DNA of 64,000 nucleotides from Immersiella caudata (GCA_030512335.1 JAULSU010000001.1:8680001-8744000), one strand, 5' to 3'. Shown: positions 10,995 through 21,983, numbered from the stretch's first letter. A program made the numbers and translations. Notes: generated by a model from the letters alone, not told the origin.

Positions 10995-11324
10995 TGACCA
11001 GAGGGATACATGGCTTGATGGGAGGTTTTATTAGCTAAAAGTCGTTCACTTCTTCTGCCAAGCTGGCTGTTTAAAGTTCATTGATTACCTATGCATCGGT
11101 CTGCCTTGCAACCCAAAGTCTCCCCTCTTCTATCGGCCAATGCTTTGCAATCCAAACTCCTCTCATCTTCTATCAGCTGCGTCGGATTCCACCTACAGTC
11201 GCTGAAAAACAAACAAAAAAAACAGCCTGGTTGTCTACGACGAATCCGGGCACACAAGATTTACGCTTTCGCTCCCAACCCTGAACTGCAGCGTTGGGGT
11301 TGCTCCTCCCCCGCAGAACCGCCA
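10995..11324. other. Intergenic region between convergent genes
   Basis: 330 bases between the stops of the DUF427 gene (+) and the lectin-like gene (-). It shows A-rich 3'-UTR-like sequence around 11200-11225 and nothing further. Confidence 0.5.
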
Positions 11325-12818
11325 TCATGGAATCGGCACATTCCCCGTAACAACCCAATCCCCCCCGTCAAGCCGCGCCTCCATGACAAGCCCCCCGCGT
11401 TGGAAGTAGCACTTTGTATCGGCCGAGGCCAGCTCGAGGAGCCTCGGCTTTCCGTCGGCGGCCAGTGGCGATGTTGCCATGTTCAAGCAGGCGAGGCTGG
11501 TGTCGGGATCAGCGCCGCGCAGCGCTGCCGGCTGTGAGCTCCGCCACACTGGGGAACCAGACGAGAGGTCGGTGTAGAGCACGTTTATGTTGGAGGAGGC
11601 GTCGAGATACCACACGTGCGTATCGACGCGTTGTCGGGGGTCGGACGGACGGGCCACCGAGAGGGCTGCGATGGGAGCCCGCTGGGGTAGGTCGATGGAG
11701 GGGAGGGCTGTCGGCCAGGATAAGGGGTAGGTCGGATCGAGCTGGGGGGAGTCGAGGCTCGTAATCGACACGGAGAGGCGACCTTGAGGGTTTTGGTAAA
11801 AGACGGCGTAGCCCCCTTTCTGTGTGATTCGGGTCATATTGGTCGACATGGGGACGACGGCGAGACGGCTGCCGTTCAGCGCGGTTATTTCCATCACGTT
11901 GTTATCCCAGTCGGCCTGGGGCGCATCCCCAGATAGCAACAGGTTCCGGACGTGATGCAGGCGATCAGCCGAATCTTGGTAGACGGTCCAGGGCCAATAC
12001 GAGGCGAGACTGCTGTTGGGACCCATGGTGTACTGCTTGGCGTTGACGCTGTCGTCGGTGAATCGCGGCGTGTACTGCTCATTGATGTTAGACGAGAGAT
12101 AGCGGTTTCTATCGCCGGAGTAAACGAGCTGCGTCTGCCCGTTCATCTTGTCCCCGTAGAGAATGGTGGATGCCGACAGCTGGGCATTGGCGCGAGCGAA
12201 CGTGTTGATGGTTGTGGGCACATCCCAGCAGTTCTTGGTGTCTCCGGCCGATGCTGGGGCCGCGTTGCAGCGCGAGAAGCGGACTTCGTCTTGGGGATCC
12301 TGGTAGAACAAAAACGCGTCGAGACCGCCGTCCAGCTTGCGGATGCCCGTGACGGCCAAGGAGGAACCCTGTCGTATTTGCTGCAGGCGCTGCTGTGTGT
12401 TTGATGGTGTTGTGGCCGTACTCGTAGCTGTGCCGTTGGCTGTCGTGGCGCCTGCCGAAGAGCCGTCTGCCGACGAACCGCCTGCTGCTGCCCTGGCCCC
12501 GAGAGTCCCGCCCAGAGCTGCTGCGAGGACGACGACGAGACCGGTGAGGGCTCCGATCAGAATCCACAGGCGTCGCCGACGCTTTTTCGACCCTTGTTCT
12601 CGGTCATCGTGTTCTTTTATTACCTCGGGGTACGCCGGCGGCCCCGGATACTTGGCGACGACGAGCAGCTCTTTGGTCTCGTTCTGGGACGTGTCGCGAA
12701 CCTCGGGCCATTGATGATCGTATCCGCGTTCCTGGGGCACCACCTCAGCACCGTCGGCAGCGCCCTGCACTACCTCCAGACCAGGCTGTGTGTCGCTGTT
12801 GTACGAGTGCGATATCAT
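11325..12818 (-). CDS. Membrane-anchored fucose-specific-lectin-like protein
   Basis: Intron-free frame of 497 residues from the ATG at 12818 (MISHSYNSDTQPGLEVV). Residues 1-78 are hydrophilic, with a YDHQWPEV block and a PPAYPEV block. A KKRRRRLW basic stop-transfer run precedes a single transmembrane helix (about residues 84-106), then a Ser/Thr/Gly/Ala-rich linker. Residues from about 150 to the end form repeated strand units of about 45-60 residues with FLFYQDPQDEVRF, YVFYQNPQGRLSV-like and WYLDASSNINVLYTD motifs, as in fungal fucose-specific lectin beta-propellers (PF07938 family). The topology suggests type II, with the propeller outside the cytoplasm. Such proteins are numerous and uncharacterised in Sordariomycetes; sugar binding here is inference. 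Confidence 0.8.
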   Translation of the reverse strand: MISHSYNSDTQPGLEVVQGAADGAEVVPQERGYDHQWPEVRDTSQNETKELLVVAKYPGPPAYPEVIKEHDDREQGSKKRRRRLWILIGALTGLVVVLAAALGGTLGARAAAGGSSADGSSAGATTANGTATSTATTPSNTQQRLQQIRQGSSLAVTGIRKLDGGLDAFLFYQDPQDEVRFSRCNAAPASAGDTKNCWDVPTTINTFARANAQLSASTILYGDKMNGQTQLVYSGDRNRYLSSNINEQYTPRFTDDSVNAKQYTMGPNSSLASYWPWTVYQDSADRLHHVRNLLLSGDAPQADWDNNVMEITALNGSRLAVVPMSTNMTRITQKGGYAVFYQNPQGRLSVSITSLDSPQLDPTYPLSWPTALPSIDLPQRAPIAALSVARPSDPRQRVDTHVWYLDASSNINVLYTDLSSGSPVWRSSQPAALRGADPDTSLACLNMATSPLAADGKPRLLELASADTKCYFQRGGLVMEARLDGGDWVVTGNVPIP

Positions 12819-13990
12819 GTCTTTGAGTTGTCGCTTCTCGTAAAAACGAGCTTTCGATTGACGGTGCCCCCGGGGAGTGGGCCAACGATGACGGTCAAGC
12901 GATGAAGCGTTGAAGCGTTGAAGCGTTGAGGAGTCAGAATGGGCGGGGCCCACCTGTGATGGGGGCCCAGGGGGGCTATACCCTGAGTGCAGATGACATG
13001 GAAAACCGACGCAGGCAGGGGGCAGATGTTACCGTTGCCGTTTTGGCGGCCCAATTTCATGCAATGCTCCCCTGATTCCCGGATTACCGGGATACGGATC
13101 CCTCAAGGCGCAGCTGAACCCTGCCTTCCGGCTCTTTGAGTCTCAGTCTGCCTCCGAATTAACCGTTGGCCAATGCTCTGCAGGCCAAACTTTTCATCCT
13201 CGCCTTCCATTGGCTGGCTCGGACTCTATACGAATGCAGCAAGGGAAGACCATGTGCGATACGGATCGACGCAGCGTCTTTTGGACAATTTGTATAACAC
13301 CCCAGCTTCCCGCACGACTTTGGATCCGTTGGCTTCGGGACCATAAGCCTCGAATACAGCCCCATCCGATTCCGCCCCCTTCAAACACTTTACCTCCTCT
13401 AGCACCCTCGACCCCTCACAATCCCCACCTTTACAGCCCCTCACCAATCATTCCACGATTGTTCACCCACATCTCCAAGTCCTTCTCTTCGTAGACCCTC
13501 CGAGTTTCCATCTGCAGACCACTGCATCTAGGCAGTTTGGGTAGTGGGTCTGCGCCTCGGAAGCTGTTGCGCTTGAACCCGTCTAAATGGCTGTGGGAAA
13601 CTCCTTTCCATGTGGCCGTGCGCCTCCAACAGCCAGCGCGCCCCAACCTGCAACAATAAGAATAGCAACGAGACGGTGAAGGACGGTCAGAAATTGAAGC
13701 CATCGTCAGATGGATTGGTTGCTAAAAACAGAATGGTCTGGTGTTTCGAAGGCTAGACCGGCAAGTTGGGAGCTGTTAGGGTTGTACCCAAAGCCGGAGG
13801 GATCGCAAACGCCGGTGGTTTGTTGGGATTATCCTCCTAGACTCGGAGGTGTAGCTAATTAAATTCCCTAATGCGGTCGGAGACTTTCCCCGCATTTGAT
13901 GGACCCGAAAGGGCTGATGCAACAAGCGCAGACCACAACGTTGAGATTAAAATCTATCAGCCGAATTGCCCCTTCACTACAACATTGAAA
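12819..13990. other. Intergenic region, nothing recognised
   Basis: About 1.2 kb upstream of the lectin-like gene (-) and of the decayed 2EXR gene (+). It contains a short direct repeat of gttgaagc units near 12906-12926 on the plus strand. Open frames near 13159-13703 overlap each other on both strands and show no conserved features. Confidence 0.4.
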
Positions 13991-15345
13991 ATGACAGAAA
14001 AAAGAAGAATCCTCTCCTTTCTCAACCTCCCCGGTGAAATCCGCAACAAAATCTACCACAACCTCTACCAAACCCCCATTCCCCCACGGCCCCCGAGTCG
14101 AAATCCTCCCCCACCGAAACGAGCACGGCGACGGAGCCCCAGAATGCAACGCCCTACTTTCTCTCATGCGGACCTGCCGCCGTAAGCCCAACCTTTCATC
14201 CAAACGTAATCAAACCAATACCACTCCAGAAATACGCACCGAAACCACCTACCTCCTCTACGCTCCCGCGTGCATCTTGAACGACACCCAAGCCAACTAG
14301 AACGTCGATTTCATCCTCCACGGACAGGGTCACCACCTCCGACAGGCCGAGATCCGCTTCACCGACCACGATTTCTTCTGGTACTACGGCCCCCGATACG
14401 AGCGCTCAGCATTAGACATCACCGTTCTCAAGGCTTTGGCAACCGCCGCTGTGAACTTGGAGAGACTGGAACTCTGCTTCTCTCGGCAATTCAACATTTA
14501 CAGCAGGCAGAGTGGTCTGGTGATCAAGATTTAGAAGTACTCTTGGGTTGATCCTCCGCTTTGTGTTCCGTACACGGAGGGGGAAAAGGGACTCTTGAAG
14601 TATCCAAGCTCAGATGGGGAGGTCGAGGGTATGGTGGAGTTTTTAAGGGGGATTATGGTTAGCCGGGACGCTCCCATGGTGGAGCACCACATGCGCAGTT
14701 CGGAGGGTTATAAGAGGGGCGTGTGGAAGAAGTTGGTTTGGTTTGAGGATCACAAGAGGCTTTTTGGGAAGGGGGCGGTAGAAGTTTTGAAGGGGTTTCG
14801 GGAAACGGGGTTGAAGAGTGTTGACATGTGTGGGACGGTGGATGAGGGGTGGATGAGGGTTGTGGCGGATGCGATCGGGGTTACTGTTAGGGCGAAGGTT
14901 GGGGAGGAGAATGAGTGGGTTGTGGTCGGGCCTCGGGGTGCTGATGAGTTGTGATTTGAAGATGGAGTGGTGTTGGAAGCGGTGGTGCAGGATTGGGTAC
15001 TTATTTCTGACCCGGAGGGGAAGGAGATGGGGAGATATGAGGAGAGCAGTTCTGCTTTAGCGAAGAGAGGTGTTGATTCGGGGACGTTGGAAAAGGGTGA
15101 GGCGAAGCTGTGTTGTGCGTTGCCGGTATTGCAGGATAAAGGGCAGGAGAGGGAGCATCCCGGGTGGTGGCAACGACGAGAAAAGGCCGTGGAGTAGGTT
15201 GTGGAGAACTATAGGGCTGAGTGGAAGGAGTTGGCGCCACCGAGGATTGTGCATCAAGCGGAGGATGCCGTCAGTGCCATCAAGAATGGTCTTGAGGGGA
15301 GGGTTCGTTCGCAAAAGGTGGTTATTGATCATCCTATGTTGTGAT
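13991..15345 (+). pseudogene. Decayed 2EXR/F-box-like gene
   Basis: The start MTEKRRILSFLNLPGEIRNKIYHNLY is the classic N-terminus of fungal 2EXR-type proteins (LPxEIRxxIY). Near 14080-14090 the frame shifts by one base within C-rich sequence: the sensible continuation (FPHGPRVEILPHRNEHG, then ALLSLMRTCR) lies in the next frame. A 48-base intron-like stretch (GTAAGC...TCCAG, about 14185-14232) follows; it is a multiple of three. The same frame then continues with protein-like content for about 1.1 kb but is broken by TAG at 14298 and 14532, TGA at 14952 and TAG at 15195. All four stops could come from CAG, TGG or CGA by one transition. The last blocks (QDWVLISDPEGKEMGRY; AIKNGLEGRV) may belong to the same gene or to another relic. 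A functional product is unlikely unless several bases are misread. Confidence 0.65.
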
Positions 15346-15609
15346 GATGAGGATTCAGGGGCTGGGTACCTAAGGACCTAGGTATTTGAGTTACACGCTC
15401 CATAATTAGGCCTTGCCGGGACGCTCCGCTCTGCCCGAAAGAGAAGGTACGATCAATGGATGACTCACTCTCCGAGCCACTGACGCGAAACACGTGGTCA
15501 AAAATTTGCTGCATCGCGTCTCAGAACATTAATTCAAGAAGGCTTCGTTATTCCACCCCGAAATCATCGCGACTATATACTTACTCTTGGCGGGCAGCGG
15601 TTGAACGAG

Positions 15610-16305
15610 ATGGCAGTCATGCTCTCTATCCGCGTTGCAACGCCAGCGGACGCCCACGCAATGGGCCTTGTCAGCACCAACGCCTTCCGCGACACGCTCT
15701 CGACCGTCATCTTCCCACCACATTTACGCACCTCCGACAAAGACGTTGTCACACCCTGGCGCGCAGCCCGTACACTGCGACGAATGAACGAAGGAAAGCC
15801 CACTTTTGTAATGGTCGATACCAATCCCGAAACCAATGAGGAAACAATCGTTGGATTCGCGCAGTGGGAGCGGCCAGGCGGCGCCACGAAAGGGCAGGAG
15901 GGCGAATACGATGAGGACAGGTTGGCGGAAGGGCTAGATGCAGACGCATTGGCGAGGATGATGGGGGCGATGGACGTCGAGGCAAAGAAGCAGCTGGGAC
16001 CAGATGGCTATGCAAAGATGTGGTGTAGGTGGCTGTCGTCAATAATATTGGGAACACTGGCTGATGTCGCAGATTTGATCATTCTCGCCGTTGATCCAAG
16101 TTATCAGCGTCGGGGTATTGGAAGGAAGCTGGTTCGCTGGGGTCTTGACCAGGCCGCGGCGGCAGAGGGTCAAAAAGTCTTTCTCATCGCAACCCCCGAA
16201 GGCAAGCCGCTGTACGAGTCTTTGGGGTTTCAGGTGCTTGGAGGGTTTGATGCGGGAGGTCTGTTGTATTACAGCATGCTTTGGACGCCCAGCGTCGCCA
16301 ATTGA
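15610..16305 (+). CDS. GNAT-family N-acetyltransferase
   Basis: Exons 15610-16024 and 16073-16305 give about 215 residues. The ATG at 15610 (MAVMLSIRVATPADA) is the first in frame. The 48-base intron (GTAGGT, branch CTGAT, GCAG) is a multiple of three and free of stops, so an intronless reading would be 16 residues longer. Splicing restores MWYLIILAVDPSYQRRGIG, which matches the usual GNAT motif. Motif A, the acetyl-CoA pyrophosphate loop Q/R-x-x-G-x-G/A, is QRRGIG at residues 150-155. Motif B, FLIATPEGKPLYESLGF, follows. The N-terminal RVATPADAHAMGLVSTNAF region matches fungal GNATs of unknown substrate. The substrate may be a small molecule or protein and cannot be inferred. No signal peptide is seen. 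Confidence 0.85.
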   Translation: MAVMLSIRVATPADAHAMGLVSTNAFRDTLSTVIFPPHLRTSDKDVVTPWRAARTLRRMNEGKPTFVMVDTNPETNEETIVGFAQWERPGGATKGQEGEYDEDRLAEGLDADALARMMGAMDVEAKKQLGPDGYAKMWCRWLSSIILGTLADVADLIILAVDPSYQRRGIGRKLVRWGLDQAAAAEGQKVFLIATPEGKPLYESLGFQVLGGFDAGGLLYYSMLWTPSVAN

Positions 16306-16629
16306 AGCTTTTCTTTGTATCTGGGCAGCTCTTGTTGCGGGATCGAAAGAACAAGGGCAAAGCCATTGCGGCCGGATCGGAATCACGTCAACCGAACAAA
16401 GAAAGAATGAAGACCCAACAACACCCACCCATCAGTTCACTTCTGACATCTCCAAAGTCACCAACTTCTCAGCTCTATCGACACACAAACGAGAACTTCA
16501 AACCGCCTAGCCGATCATCCGGCGAATCCGTGTTGTACCCCCCACCCCCCCCGCGAGAGTCATGATCGTATAGTACGAGACGTTCAAGATAACGTTCGCA
16601 TCTCCCACCATAGAGCCAAGCAGTCCTAA
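16306..16629. other. Short intergenic region
   Basis: About 320 bases between the GNAT gene and the kinase-like relic. A C-rich tract (16540-16552) is present. Nothing else was seen. Confidence 0.4.
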
Positions 16630-18492
16630 CGGAGAGCTTTGGGAGACGGGGCGGCGGTCACTGGGATTTGGGCAGACCCGCAGAGAAGCTGAATTCCACT
16701 TGGCACTGGCTGAAGCTGAACTGAATGAGCATAGAATCCACACCGAACATCGCCTGGATTGCACCAAGAGAAAGGTAGCAAACAGGGTTCAACTGGCCTA
16801 GAACTTTGTCGGCGCTGCTGCTACAGAATTCCAAAACGCCGTGAACAACGCAAACCACGCCATCCAGGAACGTGATGATCTACAGGGATTGCTCGATGAG
16901 ACGAACGAGTTAGAACAGACGCTTGAGAACCACACTTTAAAGCAGGAAAGCGCTTATTATTTCTACCACTACCGAAGGCAGGTGAGTGATGCATCTCATT
17001 CGAGCTACTTGATGGTCCAAAGGGCAGCGCGTGGCTCAACTGCTCACTGAGTACAGTTATTGCTCGAAAACGACCAAATCGGCCACGACCACGGTCAGTG
17101 GAAAGCATATCCTATTCCCGTTCGCCAGGGAGTTGTCTGTAGGTGGCGTGGCCACCCATTGCGCTACCACCTACTTACCTTAGGCCAAGCCGCTTCGATT
17201 CGCGTAGGGCCTGGGTTCCTGCCCGGTCAGGCCGCCGCTACTGCGTCAGCAGGGACAGACTCGAAAATCCAGACCGGTACGCGAGCCACACTCACCTTCT
17301 TCAACCGTGCAACCAACCAAGGCCCCATCTTCGTCAGAGTGTTGGGGTGGGGAGAAATGGGCATCGCCATGCTGTTCCGAGTCTCACCAAATGGGAGGTA
17401 CGTCGTCGTCAAGCGTGTGCTTAACGACGAAGAAGCCAAACGGGACGATCTTCTAAAAGTGATTGCCATTCAGGCAGAGTTTGAGGGAGCTGAGCACGTG
17501 GTCCAACTCGCCAAGTTAGAAGCGGCCCAGCAGACTGCATTGGACTAAGCTATTGCCGGCCACCAAAACGCCTCCCCCCTACCCCTGATGATGTTGGATT
17601 GCCACCCACGAGGAAGCCTTGACAAACTCATCGAATCGGCTGCGGGGTCAGCACCTTAAAACGCCCAGACAATTCTCAATCGCACCCTCTGGCTCATCTT
17701 TGAATGCCGTAAGCCGACCACGCCCCTACATAAGACTCACTTCAACATTAACACCACTGACAATATACAAGTATTCCGCGGTCTCGTTGCTATGCGATAT
17801 CCGCCAAGGAAATGGAAACGCGCTCCTAACGATCCCATCACATTCGAGCGTATCCCTTCAGGTCGTGAGATACACCATGGGGCTAGAAACTCCTATCGGG
17901 TTCAGGAGCGTTCAAGGCTCATTACCGATGAGAACACTGAAAACTAGGTACATTTCAACTTAGACCCGTCAAAATTCCTCGTTAGGGACTATGATACTCT
18001 CAGAGGCCATAAATTAATTCCGAATGTGATGATCAACGATTTCGGCCTCGCCAAAGACATTAATGTCGCGAGAGCAGCTGTAGAGTATGGCTCTTCCTCT
18101 TCTCTTGCTCCTCATCGTTAAAATCCCTGTAGCCACAGGCTGACACTCATTATATTGACCGCTATAACCTTCACCACATGCGCTGGTGCGGCAAAGAAAC
18201 TTGGTACACCCCTGAGCAGTTCACCTCCGAATGGGATTTCATTGAAGAGAACGTCTCACCCCCCGATACCAAAGTCGCCGGCCAATTCGGATAGATAACC
18301 AACCTCTGGCAAGTCGGCCAGAGTATGTTTAGCCTCCTCACGCACTGCTACCCCCCGGACGGTCCAGTGCCAGAGCCTGTCAGCCAAAATGCGAGAACGA
18401 AAAGATGGGAAATAGTCGACGACCCTGATCCTAACTGGATACAGTGGTTGAACCAGGCGCTGGAGATCCCATGGGCGGGAAGACCTCATTAG
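16630..18492 (+). pseudogene. Decayed fungal protein-kinase-like gene with N-terminal coiled coil
   Basis: Read with introns near 16982-17056, 17707-17770 and 18087-18137, the protein resembles kinase-like proteins common in Sordariomycetes. It has an N-terminal coiled coil (16660-16980), then GPIFVRVLGWGEMGIAMLF (glycine-loop region), VVVKRVL (the ATP-binding lysine strand), EGAEHVVQL, MMLDCHPRGSLDKLIE, HFNLDPSKFLV (catalytic-loop position, HxDxxxxN-like but with N for D), INDFGLA (a divergent D-F-G) and WYTPEQFTSEWDFI (activation/APE region). In-frame stops occur at TAG 16799, TAA 17546, TAA 17657, TAG 17945 and TAG 18292. The last sits where related proteins carry Trp in a GQFGWxTNLWQ context. 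Each stop can arise from CAG, CAA or TGG by one transition. The number of lesions makes a pseudogene far more likely than a misread active gene. Confidence 0.7.
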
Positions 18493-19063
18493 GTTGGCAA
18501 AGCGTGTGTTAGTGGGGGAAGAATCGCGGCAGTTTCCCCCAGAATGTCTTTGCGAGCTTGATGCCCCTGACTAAGATACAACAAAGCCTTTGTCCTTGAA
18601 GAATTCCATCGATCTTTTACCTCACACTTTCACTCAACTCCCGACAGGTTTCGAAGGTTCTTTCCATAGGTAGTCACCACGAAAAGCAGAAAGCAAAGGG
18701 TCACTCTCCGTATCCCTTACCAAGTATCAACATCGGCCTCCTCACTGTACCCTGATCTTGACATACGGAATGTGATGATTTGGCCAAGGCAACTTTCCGA
18801 CAACGGGACAAGTGTAAAACTCCGGGTAATCAAACGAACCCTTGAATCCACCAAGCTCATACTCTGCCCTCGCTGTTCTTGAACAAGCTAGGTTCGCAAC
18901 AACTAGTCATAAATGTCAGTTGCCAACTTCCGCTCTAGCATGTTTATTTGCGTTTTATGATGTCACTGCTCAGCGCGCTCGTCTAGAGACAACAGAACGG
19001 ATGATAAGAAAAAAAAGAGAAGGGGGAGAGGGGGGGGGGGGGCGGGAGATAAGTGCAATGATT
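18493..19063. other. Intergenic region, nothing recognised
   Basis: 570 bases between the kinase-like relic and the 3' end of the secreted-protein gene (-). It ends with purine-rich sequence and a 13-G run (19030-19042). Confidence 0.4.
19030..19042 (+). repeat. Poly-G tract, 13 bases
   Basis: Thirteen G residues in a purine-rich stretch just beyond the stop of the secreted-protein gene on the opposite strand. The length may be affected by homopolymer error. Confidence 0.85.
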
Positions 19064-20680
19064 TTACATACTAATACTCCATCGCTGGTAACTCGCCACG
19101 CCAGTCCGCATGGCGAATCGTCCGGGCTTGACGGGGAATACATCCAGGGCGTTCTCCACGTCCTTGATGGCGTCAGTGACGTTCTTGAACGGTCCCTGAA
19201 TCTCGGATTGGATGACGGATTGGATCTCCTGAAGACCTTTGCGTACGGCGGTAGAGGCGTCGGTAGGGAGTTGCAGGGACTCCCAGGAGGTCGAGATGAC
19301 GTCAGTGAGGAGGGCAGCGGCAGCGGCGCCGCGTCCAGCTCCGTACTTGGTGGCGAACTCGGTGAGGGTGGATGTGGCACCTTGCAGCTTAGGTACGAGG
19401 GCAGGAAGCTCGGTGGTGATCTTGAAGGCGCTGAGAATGTTTCCGATCTTTGTGAGGTCGCCGTTCTTGACCATGTCGAGGAAGAAGTCGCCCTCAGGGA
19501 TGGTCTTGGCAACTTGGACGGTATCCCGGGTCAGGCTGACGAGCTTGGGGACGACGTCAATGACGGTTTTGGCGGCGTTGCGTACATCTTGGAATGCTTG
19601 GACGGCGGCGATGGCGGCTGAGAGCTTCTTGACGTATTCGGCCATGGCGGAGCCGATGCAGGCGTCATTTCGGCAGATTCGGCCTTCAATGTCGGTTAAC
19701 TTGGTGGGAACGGTCTGGAGGCGGGCTCCCAGGTACTCGGCGGAGCTGATGACGGCTGCGATCTTTTTCTCGAGGGCGCCGAAGATGTTGATCCAGCCTT
19801 CCAATACGCCAACGATTTGATCTCCCATCTGCTGCTGGGACCTGGTGATGTACGAGGTGAAGAAGCTGCGGATCAAGTTGGGGTTGCAGGTGCCCACGAC
19901 ACAAGGCTCGATGACCATTGCCAGTTCGATGTATGTTGCCATGTCAATCTGCATATCAAAGTCAACCACAGTCTCGAGTCGGTCCTGCTTGGTACCCAAC
20001 ATACCTCGGCCGCAGTGAGGACGATCCAGCCATTGGTGGCAGCTAGATCGCCAGCCATAAGGTCCTCCTTATTGTCGTGAATATTAAAACTATTGTCGGT
20101 GACGCACTGATCTTTATTAAGGATTCGAGGTCTTGAAAGAGTATTCAATGTAGTCAACTGATCAGCTCACCTTCCCGAGTTGGCTAACTGCTTGCATCCA
20201 CGCGAGTACCACCCCATCCAGCTGACCTCCTTCAACCGACTTGAGGAGATCAGAACCAGACTTGCTAACGAGAAGCTCTACCATGCGGGGGAGGCAGTTG
20301 CAAAGTGCCTGGATCTCGTTAATGTTAACCCCCACCCCACCCCTTACCAGGTCGCAGAGGTCGACATCTTTCGTGGTGATCTTGATACCGCACGGCGCGT
20401 CGATCCATATCTCGTTAGTGCCGGGAACACAGGTCCATCCATCACACATCCGCCCTGGCTGGCTCCATATCGGACACGGATACCGGTATTCGAGTCGTGT
20501 TTTGCATGGTTCAGGTTCGAAAAATTTGTTGGGACACGTCTCGATAGCCGCACCAGTGGGAATCTTGACCGTCTGGTGGCAGCCATACACCTGCTTGATG
20601 GCATTGCAGACTTCCTGGATGGTTTGGCCAAGCGCCCCTCCTGTGAGTACCAGGGGATAAAGAAGTGTCCTGAGCTTCAT
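19064..20680 (-). CDS. Secreted protein with Cys-rich N-terminus and long helical C-terminus, unknown family
   Basis: Exons 20680-20171, 20106-20005 and 19948-19064 give about 498 residues. Introns 20170-20107 (GTGAGC...ATCAG) and 20004-19949 (GTATGT...TGCAG) are both phase 0. The start MKLRTLLYPLVLTGGALG gives a signal peptide. Residues 20-150 hold about eleven cysteines, including CMD-like CDGWTC and NCLP motifs, with many aromatic and charged residues. From about residue 150 the protein becomes amphipathic and helical, rich in Ala, Val, Ile and Lys (KKLSAAIAAVQAFQDVRNAAKTVI; VAKTIPEGDFFLDMVKNG), with few cysteines (two in ICRNDACIG). No GPI signal is evident at the C-terminus. I recognise no domain. 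The helical part resembles apolipophorin-like or exported repeat-free bundle proteins only in composition. A cell-surface or effector role is speculation. Confidence 0.75.
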
Positions 20681-21960
20681 CGTTCTGGTCGCTGGGATAG
20701 CATGAGTGGGGGGATAAGCCTCGCAAACCGTGCTCGGAGAGTTGCTGTCAGACAATTATTTGTGCTTTTTTTGTTTCTAGCAGTCACGTCTCGAGGCAGT
20801 CGTTGAAACATATTTGCCGTCCTTGTATCCGTATCTCATTCAGGCTGATGGTCCGTAATTCTATCTCAACAACGATGTACATGCACGATGTCGGCCTCGC
20901 TCAGCCGCAGTCGAGATTGAGCAGTTCATGAGGCACAAGATCCGGGCCACCGGAGTCTGGTGGCAGTGACATGCCTTAAGAAAAGGGAAAAACAATGCAA
21001 TCAGGGCCCTTTAAGGCCGACCCGGACCGTGACGTGCAGCTGCACCTCTTCTACCGGGTCATTGGTAATATATCTTGGCCTTGGGTTGGGTGTACAGGCA
21101 ATACCGGCAAAGTGTGATTGAAACAAGCTTTGGCATGAGGGTTCGGACCCGAGGACCTGGCCCCGGCGATCCGGTCAAAGTTTCCAAAAGATCGACGCGA
21201 TTGGCTAAGACAAGATCCTTATCTCGTTACACAAAACGCCACCAGGGTCCCCTCGTCATCGGGACAAACTGCCGGCGAGATCGGCAGTTGCGTTGCAAAG
21301 GGGCAATCTATGAGGCGTTGACCTCTCCTCTGATATGGAACTTGAGAACGGGTAAAAACGCACACCAAGTCGGGGTCTGCAAGAGTCAGTAGCTGGGCTT
21401 CCCTGCCTATTCTCCTGCTCCCTGGTTGGAGATATGCATACCTAAGGGCCCAGACGAATAGCTTTCCGTTTTGAGAAGATCATCGTCCTGTGTAAGGTCC
21501 TTGGCACTGAATGCTGAGAGAGGAGAACGGTGACGCTGACACCGTGACTAACAGCGCACCCTTGCCTCCCACCATTGCCTTCCTCAAGTTAAACCCCGTC
21601 TCCTTTCTCCCAATATCGTGCCACTATCCACCCCTCTATGCGGGCCCAGATTATTAACCGCTGCCTCCTCCTCCTCTTCCCTCGCCATGCCCCCTGACTC
21701 TCGTGACCTCCATCGCCACATCATTTCTAGTGAATCCCAACGTAAGCACCGTCAAACTCGATCCCACCTATAGATCAAGCAGCAACAAGTGAAATAGTAT
21801 CATAAAGGAGCGGAAAGGGCGTTCCATAGTGCGCGAATGGTAGCTCAGGGAAGGAGGATGAGAAAGGGCCAGCGGCGTATGGACGTGTAGACGAGGAGCG
21901 GGAAATAACCGTGGTTTGCATTCAGATTACGGGAAAAGAAGAAGCTGGTGCTCGTGCTCC

Positions 21961-21983
21961 GGGGGGGGGGGGGGGGGGGGGGG
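21961..21983 (+). repeat. Poly-G tract, 23 bases
   Basis: Twenty-three consecutive G residues, the longest homopolymer in the window, inside the gene-poor region. The true length may differ. Confidence 0.9.

Noticed and set aside
16799..18294. Reading the stops of the kinase-like locus as selenocysteine or stop-codon readthrough
   Set aside because: Five stops of two types, one replacing a conserved Trp, fit decay better; fungi of this group are not known to use selenocysteine.
18842..19621. Long plus-strand ORF (259 codons) opposite the secreted-protein gene
   Set aside because: It is the antisense of a well-supported spliced gene with signal peptide; its composition (Gly/Glu/Asp-rich) mirrors the complementary codons and shows no motif.
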